NCBI GenBank assembly: GCA_947385875.1
Contig: CANDMV010000001.1
Coordinates: forward strand, 20,238-84,237
Length of the DNA stretch: 64,000 nt
From: an uncultured Eubacterium sp.
Lineage (GTDB): Bacteria; Bacillota; Clostridia; Lachnospirales; Lachnospiraceae
Reading direction: 5' to 3'
Below, one piece after another: positions 55,346 to 63,944 of the stretch (positions are counted from its first letter, which is position 1; every line of letters starts with the position of its first letter). The position numbers and the translations under genes are program-made. The notes under the pieces are model-generated. The model ran no database searches, was not told where the DNA came from, and saw only the letters and a list, made by a program, of their open reading frames with translations.

Positions 55346-55374
55346 TTGTCTTACATTGTTGGATATGCTATACT
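55346..55374 (+). promoter_or_regulatory. Promoter of the small toxin-like gene
   Basis: TTGTCT (55346-55351), 17-base spacer, TGC-TATACT with an extended -10 (-10 at 55369-55374). It is divergent from the S10 promoter. Confidence 0.6.
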
Positions 55375-55420
55375 CTTCCTAGTCAGATTAGGACAGCGTA
55401 GGAATAGTCTGGTGGTTGTT

Positions 55421-55439
55421 CTTTCCGGATAACGGAAAG
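55421..55439 (+). promoter_or_regulatory. Hairpin covering the toxin ribosome binding site
   Basis: CTTTCCG (55421-55427) pairs with CGGAAAG (55433-55439); the right arm contains the first bases of the AAAGGAGG site (55436-55443). This resembles translation control of type I toxin mRNAs. Confidence 0.55.
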
Positions 55440-55448
55440 GAGGTACGT

Positions 55449-55526
55449 ATGAATACGTTAGAAATTTTGACGTTGCTGTTAGTTGTATTTGCAGCTTTAA
55501 CATATATCGATAACCACCGCAGATAA
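55449..55526 (+). CDS. Small hydrophobic peptide, holin-like type I toxin candidate (25 aa)
   Basis: Reads MNTLEILTLLLVVFAALTYI then DNHRR and stop. A single membrane helix with a short charged tail, ALTYIDN-type ending, fits the putative holin-like toxin family of Firmicutes. AAAGGAGGT is 5 bases before the ATG. It has an extended -10 promoter, an SD-covering hairpin and a stem-loop after the stop, and a consensus promoter points back at it from downstream on the other strand. It lies between the S10 promoter and an rRNA methyltransferase gene. Toxicity is inferred, not shown. Confidence 0.6.
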   Translation: MNTLEILTLLLVVFAALTYIDNHRR

Positions 55527-55631
55527 ATCGGCTATCTCCTACCGCAAATAGGGGATAGCCGTGCCACTTAATGAATATTATTAAGTTTCCGGTGACAATC
55601 ATCGGACACATGCAATCCTTTCATTGTCTCT
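55520..55631 (-). ncRNA. Candidate antisense RNA to the toxin-like mRNA
   Basis: From the consensus minus-strand promoter (-10 at 55643-55638) a transcript would start near 55631 and cross the 3' end of the toxin mRNA. The 3' end is not defined; the shown end is a minimum extent. Confidence 0.4.
55529..55559. terminator. Stem-loop after the toxin-like gene
   Basis: CGGCTATC (55529-55536) pairs with GATAGCCG (55555-55562 region), directly after the stop. No long T tract on the plus strand; the structure may be the contact region for the antisense RNA. Confidence 0.45.
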
Positions 55632-55637
55632 AAACTG

Positions 55638-55666
55638 ATTATAAACGATGCCAAGCTTATTTGCAA
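55638..55666 (-). promoter_or_regulatory. Antisense promoter facing the toxin-like gene
   Basis: Minus strand TTGCAA (55666-55661), 17-base spacer, TATAAT (55643-55638). Confidence 0.6.
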
Positions 55667-55830
55667 GTGCTAGTTTAGAAAATGAGGGATGTTTCAGCAT
55701 CCCTATTTTTCATTTATCATATTATTTAACGTGTTTATACATAATAGATTCAATAAACTACGCAGGAATATATAGGTTTAAAGGAAAATATGTGGACAAC
55801 ATCAAATTTCAGAAAGGCAGACTAATACAC

Positions 55831-56694
55831 ATGTGGATTGCAGACAAATGGAACGATTATGAGGTCATAGACTGTTCGGAGGGGGAAAAGCTGGAACGCT
55901 GGGGATATTATACACTGCTTCGTCCAGACCCGCAGGTCATATGGAATACGCCAAAGACAGACCCGCGCTGGAACAAATTAAACGCGCATTATCACCGCAG
56001 CTCAAAGGGCGGAGGAGAGTGGGAATTTTTTAAGCTGCCTGATCAATGGACAATACAATATCACAGACTTACTTTTCATTTAAAGCCATTTCACTTCAAG
56101 CATACGGGGCTTTTTCCAGAACAGGCAGTCAACTGGGACTGGATTTACGAAAAAATACGACAGGCGGAAAAACCCGTTAAAGTGTTGAACCTTTTTGCAT
56201 ATACCGGCGGCGCGACACTTGCAGCTGCTGCTGCCGGCGCTGAGGTAACACATGTCGATGCATCTAAGGGCATGGTGACGTGGGCAAAAGAAAATGCTTC
56301 CTCGTCAGGACTTGGAGACGCACCGATTCGATGGCTGGTAGATGACTGCGTAAAGTTTGTTGAGCGTGAAATCCGCCGCGGCAGAACTTATGATGCTATT
56401 ATCATGGATCCGCCTTCGTATGGCAGAGGCCCTAAGGGAGAGATCTGGAAAATTGAAGATTCAGTATATCCGCTTATTTCTACTTGTGCGAAGCTTTTTC
56501 ATCATCAGCCACTGTTCTTTTTGGTTAATTCTTATACAACCGGGCTTCAGCCTGCTGTGCTGGCTTATATGCTCCAAACAGTAATGAAAAAATACGGCGG
56601 TATCGTAGATGCCCAGGAAATCGGACTGCCTGTTACATCCAGCGGACTGATCCTGCCATGCGGTGCATGCGGCCGCTGGAGTATGAATAGATGA
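55831..56694 (+). CDS. Class I SAM-dependent rRNA methyltransferase (RlmI-like)
   Basis: 287 residues. The Rossmann SAM motif is VLNLFAYTGGATLAAAAAGA, with THVDASKGMVTWAKENA next and the catalytic IIMDPPSYGRG (PPSY). This matches 23S rRNA m5C-type methyltransferases of the RlmI/RlmK C-domain, without the N-terminal PUA domain. ATG 55831 has AAAGGCAG upstream; the frame is open to 55648 but that part looks non-coding. Modified position unknown. Confidence 0.85.
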   Translation: MWIADKWNDYEVIDCSEGEKLERWGYYTLLRPDPQVIWNTPKTDPRWNKLNAHYHRSSKGGGEWEFFKLPDQWTIQYHRLTFHLKPFHFKHTGLFPEQAVNWDWIYEKIRQAEKPVKVLNLFAYTGGATLAAAAAGAEVTHVDASKGMVTWAKENASSSGLGDAPIRWLVDDCVKFVEREIRRGRTYDAIIMDPPSYGRGPKGEIWKIEDSVYPLISTCAKLFHHQPLFFLVNSYTTGLQPAVLAYMLQTVMKKYGGIVDAQEIGLPVTSSGLILPCGACGRWSMNR

Positions 56695-56768
56695 TAAGCA
56701 TACAATACCAATGGCTTTCTATGTACCAATAAGATCAAATGAGTTAAGATGAATTTCTATAAATAGAA

Positions 56769-56800
56769 TTACGGTATAGCCTCAGACAGCTATACCGTAA
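56769..56800. terminator. Bidirectional terminator after the methyltransferase gene
   Basis: Perfect 12-base stem TTACGGTATAGC (56769-56780) / GCTATACCGTAA (56789-56800), 8-base loop, T-rich sequence on both sides; it serves the convergent genes. Confidence 0.7.
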
Positions 56801-56865
56801 GTTCTTCCATTCTCAATCCCTGCCCCTTCAATCGGCACTGCTTTTTATAAGACGCGATATCATCT

Positions 56866-58101
56866 TCATTCTATCCTCTCATTATCCTCAGCAGGCATTC
56901 TCCAGTCATAATATGTCTTTCCAATAAAAACAGCTGCCGCCACCGCGCAAATAAACCCAATGACTGTTCCAATCAAGCCAAAAAAACACCCGATCGCAAA
57001 AATCAGCGCTCCCATCATTATTCCCAAAATATAACCTCTTTTTTTTAAGCGTTTATTTACATTCTGCTCAGCTTCCTGATGATTTGAATCATCATAATCT
57101 TTATATAAGATTTCGTATTCTATAAATTTCTTTTTTATATATGCTCCAAACAGTTTTTCCATTTTCAGCATATAAGCTTCTTCCAGCTGATTCTCCTGCG
57201 CAGCATATTTAAATTCATTTTCTAATTTTCTGCGCACATCATCATAAGCGCGTACTTTGGCATGAGAAGCCAGATTGCTCGTATGCATATTAAACCACCG
57301 TGTTACAGACTCATCGTCCTGCGTAAACACTGCATCTTCAAGCATTTTATAAGTATCTGAGCTGCGATTTCCTGCTGCTTCTTTTAAAATATTTGTAATG
57401 TTTTCTTTGCATTGAGCCAGCAGCTCCTGTTCTTCTTCCTTGCCAATCATTCTCTGCACCGGCTGGCGGAGCTGCGCATTGTGTAATAATTGTCCCGCAA
57501 AATTATTCTGCTGCATGGTATTTATGCCGCTGCTTCTGCGCAGAACCTCGTTCTGGCTTGCCCCCTGCGGCATGACATTCATTCCACCGCTCTTTTGCTG
57601 TACTGCATGGAGGCTGTTAACGCTCTTTTGCTGCGCTGCGTGGAAGCTGTTAATCCTCTGCTGTGTACTCCCGTTATAATGATCCTGATGCTCTGCATAC
57701 CAACCGGCCTGCTGTGAATCTTCATCGCTCTTTTTTTGTGTCATCTGACCAGAATTATATTCCTGCCTTTTTAAATCAGTATTATAGTTTTCTACTCCCC
57801 GCCCAGAATTTTCGGTCTCAAATATACTTCCGGCTGACTTTTCCACAGCATGTACGCTCCCGGCTGACTTCTCCACAGCATATGCACTCCCAGCCGGCTT
57901 CTTCACAGCATGTGTGTTTCTTGCCAGCCTTTCCGCTGCTTCAATCTTCTGCTTCATCTGCCTTTTAATCTGCTTATACTCTGTACGTATCTCTTCTATA
58001 ATTGAAGCATTTTTGCCGGAACGATATTCATATTGATTTAGAAGATCATTGAACTGGCTTTCTAGATCATTTAATGTCTCTGGATAATTAAAGTATCTCA
58101 A
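56866..58101 (-). CDS. Uncharacterised membrane protein with repeat-rich N-terminal region
   Basis: 411 residues, no family recognised. Residues 1-65 form a charged coiled region; about 70-92 carry an AVEKSAGS-type repeat in three copies; about 110-210 are Gln/Asn/Ser-rich with an FHAAQQKSVNS / LHAVQQKSG repeat. A helical domain (about 225-350) precedes two C-terminal membrane segments with a GALIFAIGCFFGLIGTV glycine-zipper-like core. The N-terminal region is probably cytoplasmic. Possibly a membrane-shaping or envelope-stress protein, but nothing in the sequence shows a function. Confidence 0.65.
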   Translation of the reverse strand: MRYFNYPETLNDLESQFNDLLNQYEYRSGKNASIIEEIRTEYKQIKRQMKQKIEAAERLARNTHAVKKPAGSAYAVEKSAGSVHAVEKSAGSIFETENSGRGVENYNTDLKRQEYNSGQMTQKKSDEDSQQAGWYAEHQDHYNGSTQQRINSFHAAQQKSVNSLHAVQQKSGGMNVMPQGASQNEVLRRSSGINTMQQNNFAGQLLHNAQLRQPVQRMIGKEEEQELLAQCKENITNILKEAAGNRSSDTYKMLEDAVFTQDDESVTRWFNMHTSNLASHAKVRAYDDVRRKLENEFKYAAQENQLEEAYMLKMEKLFGAYIKKKFIEYEILYKDYDDSNHQEAEQNVNKRLKKRGYILGIMMGALIFAIGCFFGLIGTVIGFICAVAAAVFIGKTYYDWRMPAEDNERIE

Positions 58102-58217
58102 TTTACTTATTCATCCTTTCAATTTCAAAATAACTGACTCAAACAGGCCTCTTAAAAGGCCTGAAGCAGATGCATAAATGATACCATAATTATACTTTTC
58201 TTTCAATTAAATTATAC

Positions 58218-58388
58218 AATATACTACGCAAGAGAAACCGCAGAAAGATTGATAAAAAAGGGAATTTGACTCTTGATGAAATTGCGGAGTGTGTTCCACT
58301 ATCATCGCTTGATAAACTAATAGAATTTGAAAAGACAAGATTTTCCGCTATAAAATCTATAAAAATAACTTGTGAATCGCGCACCTGA
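58218..58388 (+). pseudogene. Fragment resembling the C-terminal tail of Rpn-type nucleases
   Basis: A reading frame without start gives IDKKGNLTLDEIAECVPLSS, like the closing helix-turn of Rpn/PDDEXK transposase-like proteins (compare the end of the gene at 42518). No catalytic part is left. The rest of the gap 58102-58511 holds only the CTGCAGCAG / CTGCTGCAG repeat (58452-58508). Confidence 0.4.
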
Positions 58389-58511
58389 TTTTTAAGCATC
58401 GCTGTTTGGAAATATACAAGCCGCATCACAAGTTATTTATTCAATATATAACTGCAGCAGACATTCATCCATACTATTAAAACCGTATAAATACTTAAAC
58501 TGCTGCAGACA

Positions 58512-59441
58512 TTAATTATCAAACATAGGCGTAGACAAATATCTGTCTCCGGTATCAGGAAATATTACTACAATATTCTTTCCCTTATTCTCAGGACGCT
58601 CTGCCAACTGTGTAGCAGCCCAGAGCGCTGCTCCAGATGATATACCTACCAGTATCCCTTCCGTCTGTGCAATCTCTCTGCCCTTTGCAAAAGCATCCTC
58701 ATTTTCTACTTTAATTACTTCATCATATATTTTCGAATTCAATGTATCTGGTACAAACCCTGCTCCAATCCCCTGAATCTTATGCGCTCCAGCATTTCCC
58801 TCAGATAATACCGGAGATGAAGCTGGTTCTACCGCTGCTATTTTCAGATTTGGATTTTGAGATTTCAGATATTCTCCAACTCCAGTAATCGTACCGCCTG
58901 TACCGACACCCGCCACAAACAGATCCACTTTTCCATCTGTATCCTGCCAGATTTCAGGCCCCGTTGTCTCACGATGCACCTGCGGATTCAGCTGATTGAC
59001 AAATTGTCCGGGTATAAAGCTTCCCTCAATCTCAGCCGCAAGCTCGTCAGCCTTTGCTATCGCTCCTTTCATGCCTTTTGTCCCATCTGTCAGCACCAGC
59101 TCCGCCCCATATGCTTTCATCAGATTGCGCCGCTCAACGCTCATCGTCTCCGGCATCGTAATAATAATGCGGATACCTAGAGCAGCTGCTATAGATGCCA
59201 GTCCAATACCGGTATTTCCGCTAGTCGGCTCAATAATGACAGAATCTTTACTTATTTTACCACTCTCCCACGCTTCCAGCAGTATTTTTTTTGCAATACG
59301 GTCTTTTACGCTGCCTGCCGGATTAAAATATTCTAACTTCGCTAAAATTGATGCCTTCAAATCATACTTTTTCTCGTAGTTGCTCAGCTCCAGAATCGGC
59401 GTTCTTCCTACTAGTTCCGCGACATTTTTATATATTCCCAT
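58512..59441 (-). CDS. cysK: Cysteine synthase A (O-acetylserine sulfhydrylase)
   Basis: 309 residues. Makes cysteine from O-acetylserine and sulfide with PLP. The PLP lysine is in NPAGSVKDRIA; EPTSGNTGIGLA binds substrate and VGTGGTITGVGEYLK the phosphate. ATG 59441 follows GAAGGGAAGAAATTGAA; the frame is open to 59501. It lies after metY and Rrf2 genes on the same strand, forming a sulfur assimilation unit. Confidence 0.95.
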   Translation of the reverse strand: MGIYKNVAELVGRTPILELSNYEKKYDLKASILAKLEYFNPAGSVKDRIAKKILLEAWESGKISKDSVIIEPTSGNTGIGLASIAAALGIRIIITMPETMSVERRNLMKAYGAELVLTDGTKGMKGAIAKADELAAEIEGSFIPGQFVNQLNPQVHRETTGPEIWQDTDGKVDLFVAGVGTGGTITGVGEYLKSQNPNLKIAAVEPASSPVLSEGNAGAHKIQGIGAGFVPDTLNSKIYDEVIKVENEDAFAKGREIAQTEGILVGISSGAALWAATQLAERPENKGKNIVVIFPDTGDRYLSTPMFDN

Positions 59442-59504
59442 TTCAATTTCTTCCCTTCTTAAAATTACAAATAAAATCGCTATATAAGTTCCATTAACCA
59501 CTGC

Positions 59505-60812
59505 TTAGTTTACTGCCAAAAACGCTTCTTCCAGATCTTCTATAATATCATCAATATGCTCCGTACCAATTGAAAGCCGTATCGTATTCGGCTTAATCCC
59601 TGCGTTTAACAATTCCTCCTCACTCAGCTGTGAATGCGTAGTGCTTGCCGGATGAATGACCAGCGATTTTACATCCGCAACATTCGCGAGCAATGAAAAC
59701 AGCTCCAGATTATCTATAAAATCTTTTGCCTTCTGCGCATCCCCCTTAATCTCAAATGTAAAGATAGATCCGCCGCCGTTCGGAAAATATTTCTTGTATA
59801 ATTCCTGCTGCTTTGCGTCGGATGACACTGAAGGATGATGAACCGCCTCTACCTGAGGATGCTGATTCAGATACTCTGCCACCTTCAGTGCATTTTCCAC
59901 ATGGCGTTCGACTCTCAGAGATAATGTCTCTAAGCCCTGAAGGAAAAGAAATGCATGAAACGGCGAAAGCGTAGCCCCGGTATCACGCAGCAGAATCGCA
60001 CGTATTCTTGTCACAAATGCCGCCGCACCGACTGCCTTCGTAAAGCTGATTCCATGATAGCTGGGATTCGGCTCTGTCATATGAGGGAATCTGCCGGAAG
60101 CTTCCCAGTCAAACTTACCAGAGTCCACAATCACACCGCCAATCGTCGTTCCATGTCCGCCAATAAACTTTGTAGCAGAATGCAATACGATATCAGCTCC
60201 ATATTCGATCGGACGTACAAGATATGGCGTTGCAAATGTATTATCAATGACTAAAGGAATATTATGTGCATGTGCAATCCTTGCGATTCCTTCAATGTCT
60301 GTCACATCTGAATTCGGATTGCCTAGAGTCTCGATAAATACAGCTTTTGTATTTTCCTTAATTGCTGCTTCTATTTCATCAAAATTCGATGGATTCACAA
60401 AAGTCGTAGTAATGCCGTATTGAACCAGCGTATGTGCAAGCAGATTATAAGTTCCGCCATATATATTGTCTGCTGCCACGATATGATCTCCTGCCAGAGC
60501 AAGATTTTGAATCGTATAGCTGATCGCTGCTGCACCAGACGCAACTGCCAGTGCCGCCACGCCGCCTTCCAGCTTTGCGATTCTCTGTTCAAAGACATCC
60601 TCGGTAGGATTTGTAAGCCTGCCATATATATTGCCTGCGTCTTCTAGTCCAAAGCGGGCTGCCGCGTGATCGCTGTTTCGAAATACATAAGAAGTCGTCT
60701 GATAAATGGGAACCGCTCTTGCATCAGTCACTGGATCCGGCTTCTCCTGACCTACATGAAGCTGTAATGTTTCGAATTTTAAATTTCTGTCGTTGTATGC
60801 TTTCTTTGACAT
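59505..60812 (-). CDS. metY: O-acetylhomoserine sulfhydrylase (MetY type)
   Basis: 435 residues, Cys/Met-metabolism PLP family. ETLQLHVGQEKPDPVTDARA, GAAAISYTIQNLALAGDHIV and the PLP-lysine motif HSATKFIGGHGTTIGGV support the O-acetylhomoserine/cysteine-type subclass. It would make homocysteine from sulfide directly. ATG 60812 follows AATGAAGGAGAAAAAA. It is the first structural gene after the Rrf2 regulator. Confidence 0.92.
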   Translation of the reverse strand: MSKKAYNDRNLKFETLQLHVGQEKPDPVTDARAVPIYQTTSYVFRNSDHAAARFGLEDAGNIYGRLTNPTEDVFEQRIAKLEGGVAALAVASGAAAISYTIQNLALAGDHIVAADNIYGGTYNLLAHTLVQYGITTTFVNPSNFDEIEAAIKENTKAVFIETLGNPNSDVTDIEGIARIAHAHNIPLVIDNTFATPYLVRPIEYGADIVLHSATKFIGGHGTTIGGVIVDSGKFDWEASGRFPHMTEPNPSYHGISFTKAVGAAAFVTRIRAILLRDTGATLSPFHAFLFLQGLETLSLRVERHVENALKVAEYLNQHPQVEAVHHPSVSSDAKQQELYKKYFPNGGGSIFTFEIKGDAQKAKDFIDNLELFSLLANVADVKSLVIHPASTTHSQLSEEELLNAGIKPNTIRLSIGTEHIDDIIEDLEEAFLAVN

Positions 60813-60875
60813 TTTTTTCTCCTTCATTGTGTATGATATATTTCCCACTATTTCTCTAGGATTATTATGAAACAG

Positions 60876-60930
60876 ATCATACACCTTTTATCCTAGTATG
60901 TCAATAGGAATATTGGAATATATTCAAACA
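60876..60930 (-). promoter_or_regulatory. metY promoter with CymR/Rrf2-like operator
   Basis: TTGACA (60904-60899), 17-base spacer, TATGAT (60881-60876) on the minus strand. Just upstream the sequence ATATTCCAATATTCCTATTG overlaps the -35, resembling the TATTCC-type boxes of CymR regulators. Confidence 0.55.
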
Positions 60931-60947
60931 AATACGCTCAGATCTAA

Positions 60948-61382
60948 TTAAATGCTGTAATCTCCCTCTTTCTGCAGCTTCCATCCAATCAAGTCCGCAA
61001 GCGTGATATGATCTATGACTTCATTCACCGCCTCATTCATCTTGCGATATACTAAAACTGTCACACAATCATCGCTTTTGTCACAGCCGCCCATCTCAGA
61101 ATCCAGGCACTCCACCGGGGCGAGACTGCCTTCCGTCAGGCGCAGAATCATACCCACTGTATATTCTTGTGCTGCACGCGTCAGCAGATAGCCTCCCTGC
61201 GGCCCCCGCACACTTCTCACATAACCCGCCTTATTTAATACAGCCACAATCTGCTCTAAATATTTATCTGATATCTCCTGCCTTGCCGCAATCTCTTTGA
61301 TTCTGACAGGCGTTCCTGTATCATGCAGAGCCAGATCCAGCATCAAACGCAGGGCATATCTTCCTTTTGTCGAAATTCTCAT
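60948..61382 (-). CDS. Rrf2-family regulator (CymR/IscR-like)
   Basis: 144 residues. The winged helix MRISTKGRYALRLMLDLALH then RQEISDKYLEQIVAVLNKAG is Rrf2-type. Three Cys in CLDSEMGGCDKSDDC (spacing 7 and 5) could hold an Fe-S cluster, but CymR also carries Cys here. Its place upstream of metY and cysK suggests control of sulfur metabolism. ATG 61382 follows AAAGGAGATAGA. Confidence 0.85.
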   Translation of the reverse strand: MRISTKGRYALRLMLDLALHDTGTPVRIKEIAARQEISDKYLEQIVAVLNKAGYVRSVRGPQGGYLLTRAAQEYTVGMILRLTEGSLAPVECLDSEMGGCDKSDDCVTVLVYRKMNEAVNEVIDHITLADLIGWKLQKEGDYSI

Positions 61383-61481
61383 TCTATCTCCTTTCATAAT
61401 CTACAGCCTATATATACGAAATAAATATGCTGTGGTGCAGCTTGAGATAATTTTTTAATTCTGAATCATTTTCTACGTTCA

Positions 61482-62837
61482 TTATATTACATGGTGCTCC
61501 ATCCATTTTCCTGATAAAAAACGAATACCAAAAAATACCGACCGGCAGATCCAGTCTATAAACATTCCAAACCACACTCCCGTCAGTCCCATATCCATTT
61601 TTAAAACAAAATAATAAGACAAAACCACGCGGAATATCCACATACTCAAAATGCTGACCGTCATTGTATACTTAGCATCCCCTCCGCTGCGCAGGATATG
61701 CGGCAATGTAAAACTCATTGCCCAGAAAAAAATGCTAAACAAATCAAACCAATGTATGACCGTAACACACATCGACTTAGCCGCTTTCGTCAAATGAAAT
61801 GCCCCGGCGACATACGGTATGCTGATATAAGCCGTAATATTAGTAACCGCCAGTCCCAACACCGCAATTCCCAGCAGCAGTCTGGCATACCACTTCGCCT
61901 GCTCCTTCTCTCCTGCTCCCAGGCACTGCCCGATTACCGGAATGATCGCAAGATTCATCGTATTTCCCGGAATATTTGCCATAGCTGAGACTGTATTTGC
62001 CACAGCATTCGCCGCAATCGCAGACGTACCCAGCGTAGATGTCAGACTGCTGACACATAGCTTGCCGATCTGAAACATACCATTCTCCAAACCAGTCGGC
62101 ACTCCAATTCTTAGAATAGGTCTGACGTGCTCTCTTTCCGGGCGCAGATCCCTCATCTTTTCTATCCTGAGCGGATTATCCGCCTTCTGATGCCGCAGCG
62201 TTACCCATACTGCCGCAAAAACACGCCCTGCCAATGTAGCCAGCGCGGCACCAAGAACTCCCATATTCAGCTGATAGATCAGCAGCGCATTGCCACTGAT
62301 ATTAATTACATTCATAACAAGGCTGGCCTTCATGCTGATCTTGCTGTCTCCCTGTGCACGAAACAATGCAGCCCCTGCATTATATGCTCCCATAAATGGA
62401 TATGACACCGCGCTGATTAGAAAATAAATCTGCGCATATGACATTACATCTTCATCAATCCTTCCAAATAACATCCGCAGAATACTCCTGCTGCCCAAAA
62501 AGGACAAAATCATTACTGCCACTGTACTTAGTAAAAGTACACTATACAGCTGAGCTGCACTTTTGGCCGCATACTTTTTATTATGCCGCCCTATATACTG
62601 ACTGACGACTACCGCTCCTCCTGAAGCCAGCGCCGACAAAATCTGAAATACAAGAATATTCAGTGTATCCACCAGACTGACGCTGGATACAGCAGCCTCT
62701 CCGACACTCGACACCATATAGGTATCCGCAAGCCCCATTGTCATTGACAGAATCTGCTCTAACAGCAGAGGCCAGATCAGCTGCATCAGCTGCTGTCTGG
62801 AATATAGACTTTTTTTTCTTAACTCCTGTTTCATCAT
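61482..62837 (-). CDS. MATE-family multidrug/toxin extrusion transporter
   Basis: 451 residues with twelve hydrophobic segments in two similar halves. LLLEQILSMTMGLADTYMVS and the second-half SALASGGAVVVSQYIG and GLENGMFQIGKL blocks match the NorM/DinF group. It expels organic cations using Na+ or H+. ATG 62837 follows GGGGAGAGTTTTT. Confidence 0.88.
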   Translation of the reverse strand: MMKQELRKKSLYSRQQLMQLIWPLLLEQILSMTMGLADTYMVSSVGEAAVSSVSLVDTLNILVFQILSALASGGAVVVSQYIGRHNKKYAAKSAAQLYSVLLLSTVAVMILSFLGSRSILRMLFGRIDEDVMSYAQIYFLISAVSYPFMGAYNAGAALFRAQGDSKISMKASLVMNVINISGNALLIYQLNMGVLGAALATLAGRVFAAVWVTLRHQKADNPLRIEKMRDLRPEREHVRPILRIGVPTGLENGMFQIGKLCVSSLTSTLGTSAIAANAVANTVSAMANIPGNTMNLAIIPVIGQCLGAGEKEQAKWYARLLLGIAVLGLAVTNITAYISIPYVAGAFHLTKAAKSMCVTVIHWFDLFSIFFWAMSFTLPHILRSGGDAKYTMTVSILSMWIFRVVLSYYFVLKMDMGLTGVWFGMFIDWICRSVFFGIRFLSGKWMEHHVI

Positions 62838-63030
62838 AAAAACTCTCCCCAATTTATATTATAAAAAAAACAAATGCCAAATGGCATCGCTATCCATCCG
62901 GCATTATACCTAATCGCACTTATCACCGTCCCTTCTGCTGATCTGCTTATTAGCAATCCTATCTGCAGTGCCCATATCAGCAGTTTCATTAACCAACAGA
63001 TCAGCTAATTTTAGTAATCATCTTAGACCT

Positions 63031-63096
63031 CTTCGCTAAAGGCAATTTTTCAATAAGCCGGATTTCATTATAGTGAATCCGAAGGCCGAACTGCAA
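63031..63096. repeat. Diverged copy of repeat family A
   Basis: CTTCGCTAAAGGCAATTTTTCAATAAGCC then GGATTTCATTATAGTGAATCC match the core of the copies at 13088, 33205 and 43516. The left outer arm is missing. Confidence 0.6.
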
Positions 63097-63110
63097 CGCT
63101 GTTCCAACAA

Positions 63111-63944
63111 TTAGATTGCCGGATATGAAACAACCCCCAATGCAGTGCTTAGCAAATACAGCAGCAGCAGATGCATCGGATAAAACAGATAAAAGAAATA
63201 TTTAATATTCCATCCGCGCTTACCATTATATAATCCTATCGGAATAAAAGCAAGCGGTGCTGTCAGCTCCCATAAAAACGCAAAACAGCCTGCCATAATC
63301 TGGTATGATTTCTTAAACCGAAAAACATAAAGCAGCACGATACACATTACCCCGATTGCCGCATAATCCGTCTTTAAAAATTCTGCTGCCGCCATACATG
63401 CCGCACACACAATCAGCAGACCTGCTGTCTTAGATACCCTTCCCATATCCTGACGTTCTTCCAGCCAGCTGATCCCCATCATTGCCACTACACCGAAAAA
63501 TAACGTAAAAAATACATTTTGATATCCAGACTCCAGCCATTTCGAATTAAATAACAGATCAAATGGCAGTTCAGAAGCAAGTGCAAATATAAATAAGCGC
63601 AGCGCGTAATTTCTGCGATTCCTCGTATGCTGAAAACCTTCTACAAGTAAAAAGCAATAAATCGGAAACGCAATTCTTCCTATCATACGCATAACCGTAT
63701 AGACAGTAAAAAGTGTCGCATTCTGCTCCATCCACTGCTGCACTGCAGATACATTATTAAAATCCAGATCCAAATACCCGCTTTTTGTTATGTATCTGCT
63801 GATTACACCTGCACCCAAATGATCGATAAACATAGAAATTACCGCGATCATCTTCAAAGTACTCCCTGTCAGTCCTTTGATTCGCTTCTGTACCTGATCG
63901 GATTGATTCTGCGGCGTAAATCCTTGATATACTTTCTGTTCCAT
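63111..63944 (-). CDS. TraX-family membrane protein
   Basis: 277 residues with about eight hydrophobic segments. GLTGSTLKMIAVISMFIDHL at the start, RMIGRIAFPIYCFLLVEGF, and YNGKRGWNIKYFFYLFYPMH at the end are the TraX family blocks. In F plasmids TraX acetylates pilin; chromosomal relatives in Firmicutes have unknown, probably acyltransferase-type, roles. ATG 63944 follows GGGAGGAGAAT. The 5' side reaches the end of the window. Confidence 0.85.
   Translation of the reverse strand: MEQKVYQGFTPQNQSDQVQKRIKGLTGSTLKMIAVISMFIDHLGAGVISRYITKSGYLDLDFNNVSAVQQWMEQNATLFTVYTVMRMIGRIAFPIYCFLLVEGFQHTRNRRNYALRLFIFALASELPFDLLFNSKWLESGYQNVFFTLFFGVVAMMGISWLEERQDMGRVSKTAGLLIVCAACMAAAEFLKTDYAAIGVMCIVLLYVFRFKKSYQIMAGCFAFLWELTAPLAFIPIGLYNGKRGWNIKYFFYLFYPMHLLLLYLLSTALGVVSYPAI

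Noticed and set aside
55351..55611. Minus-strand frame over the toxin-like gene
   Set aside because: It lies antisense to the toxin-like gene and methyltransferase leader, has no site, and would conflict with the antisense RNA.
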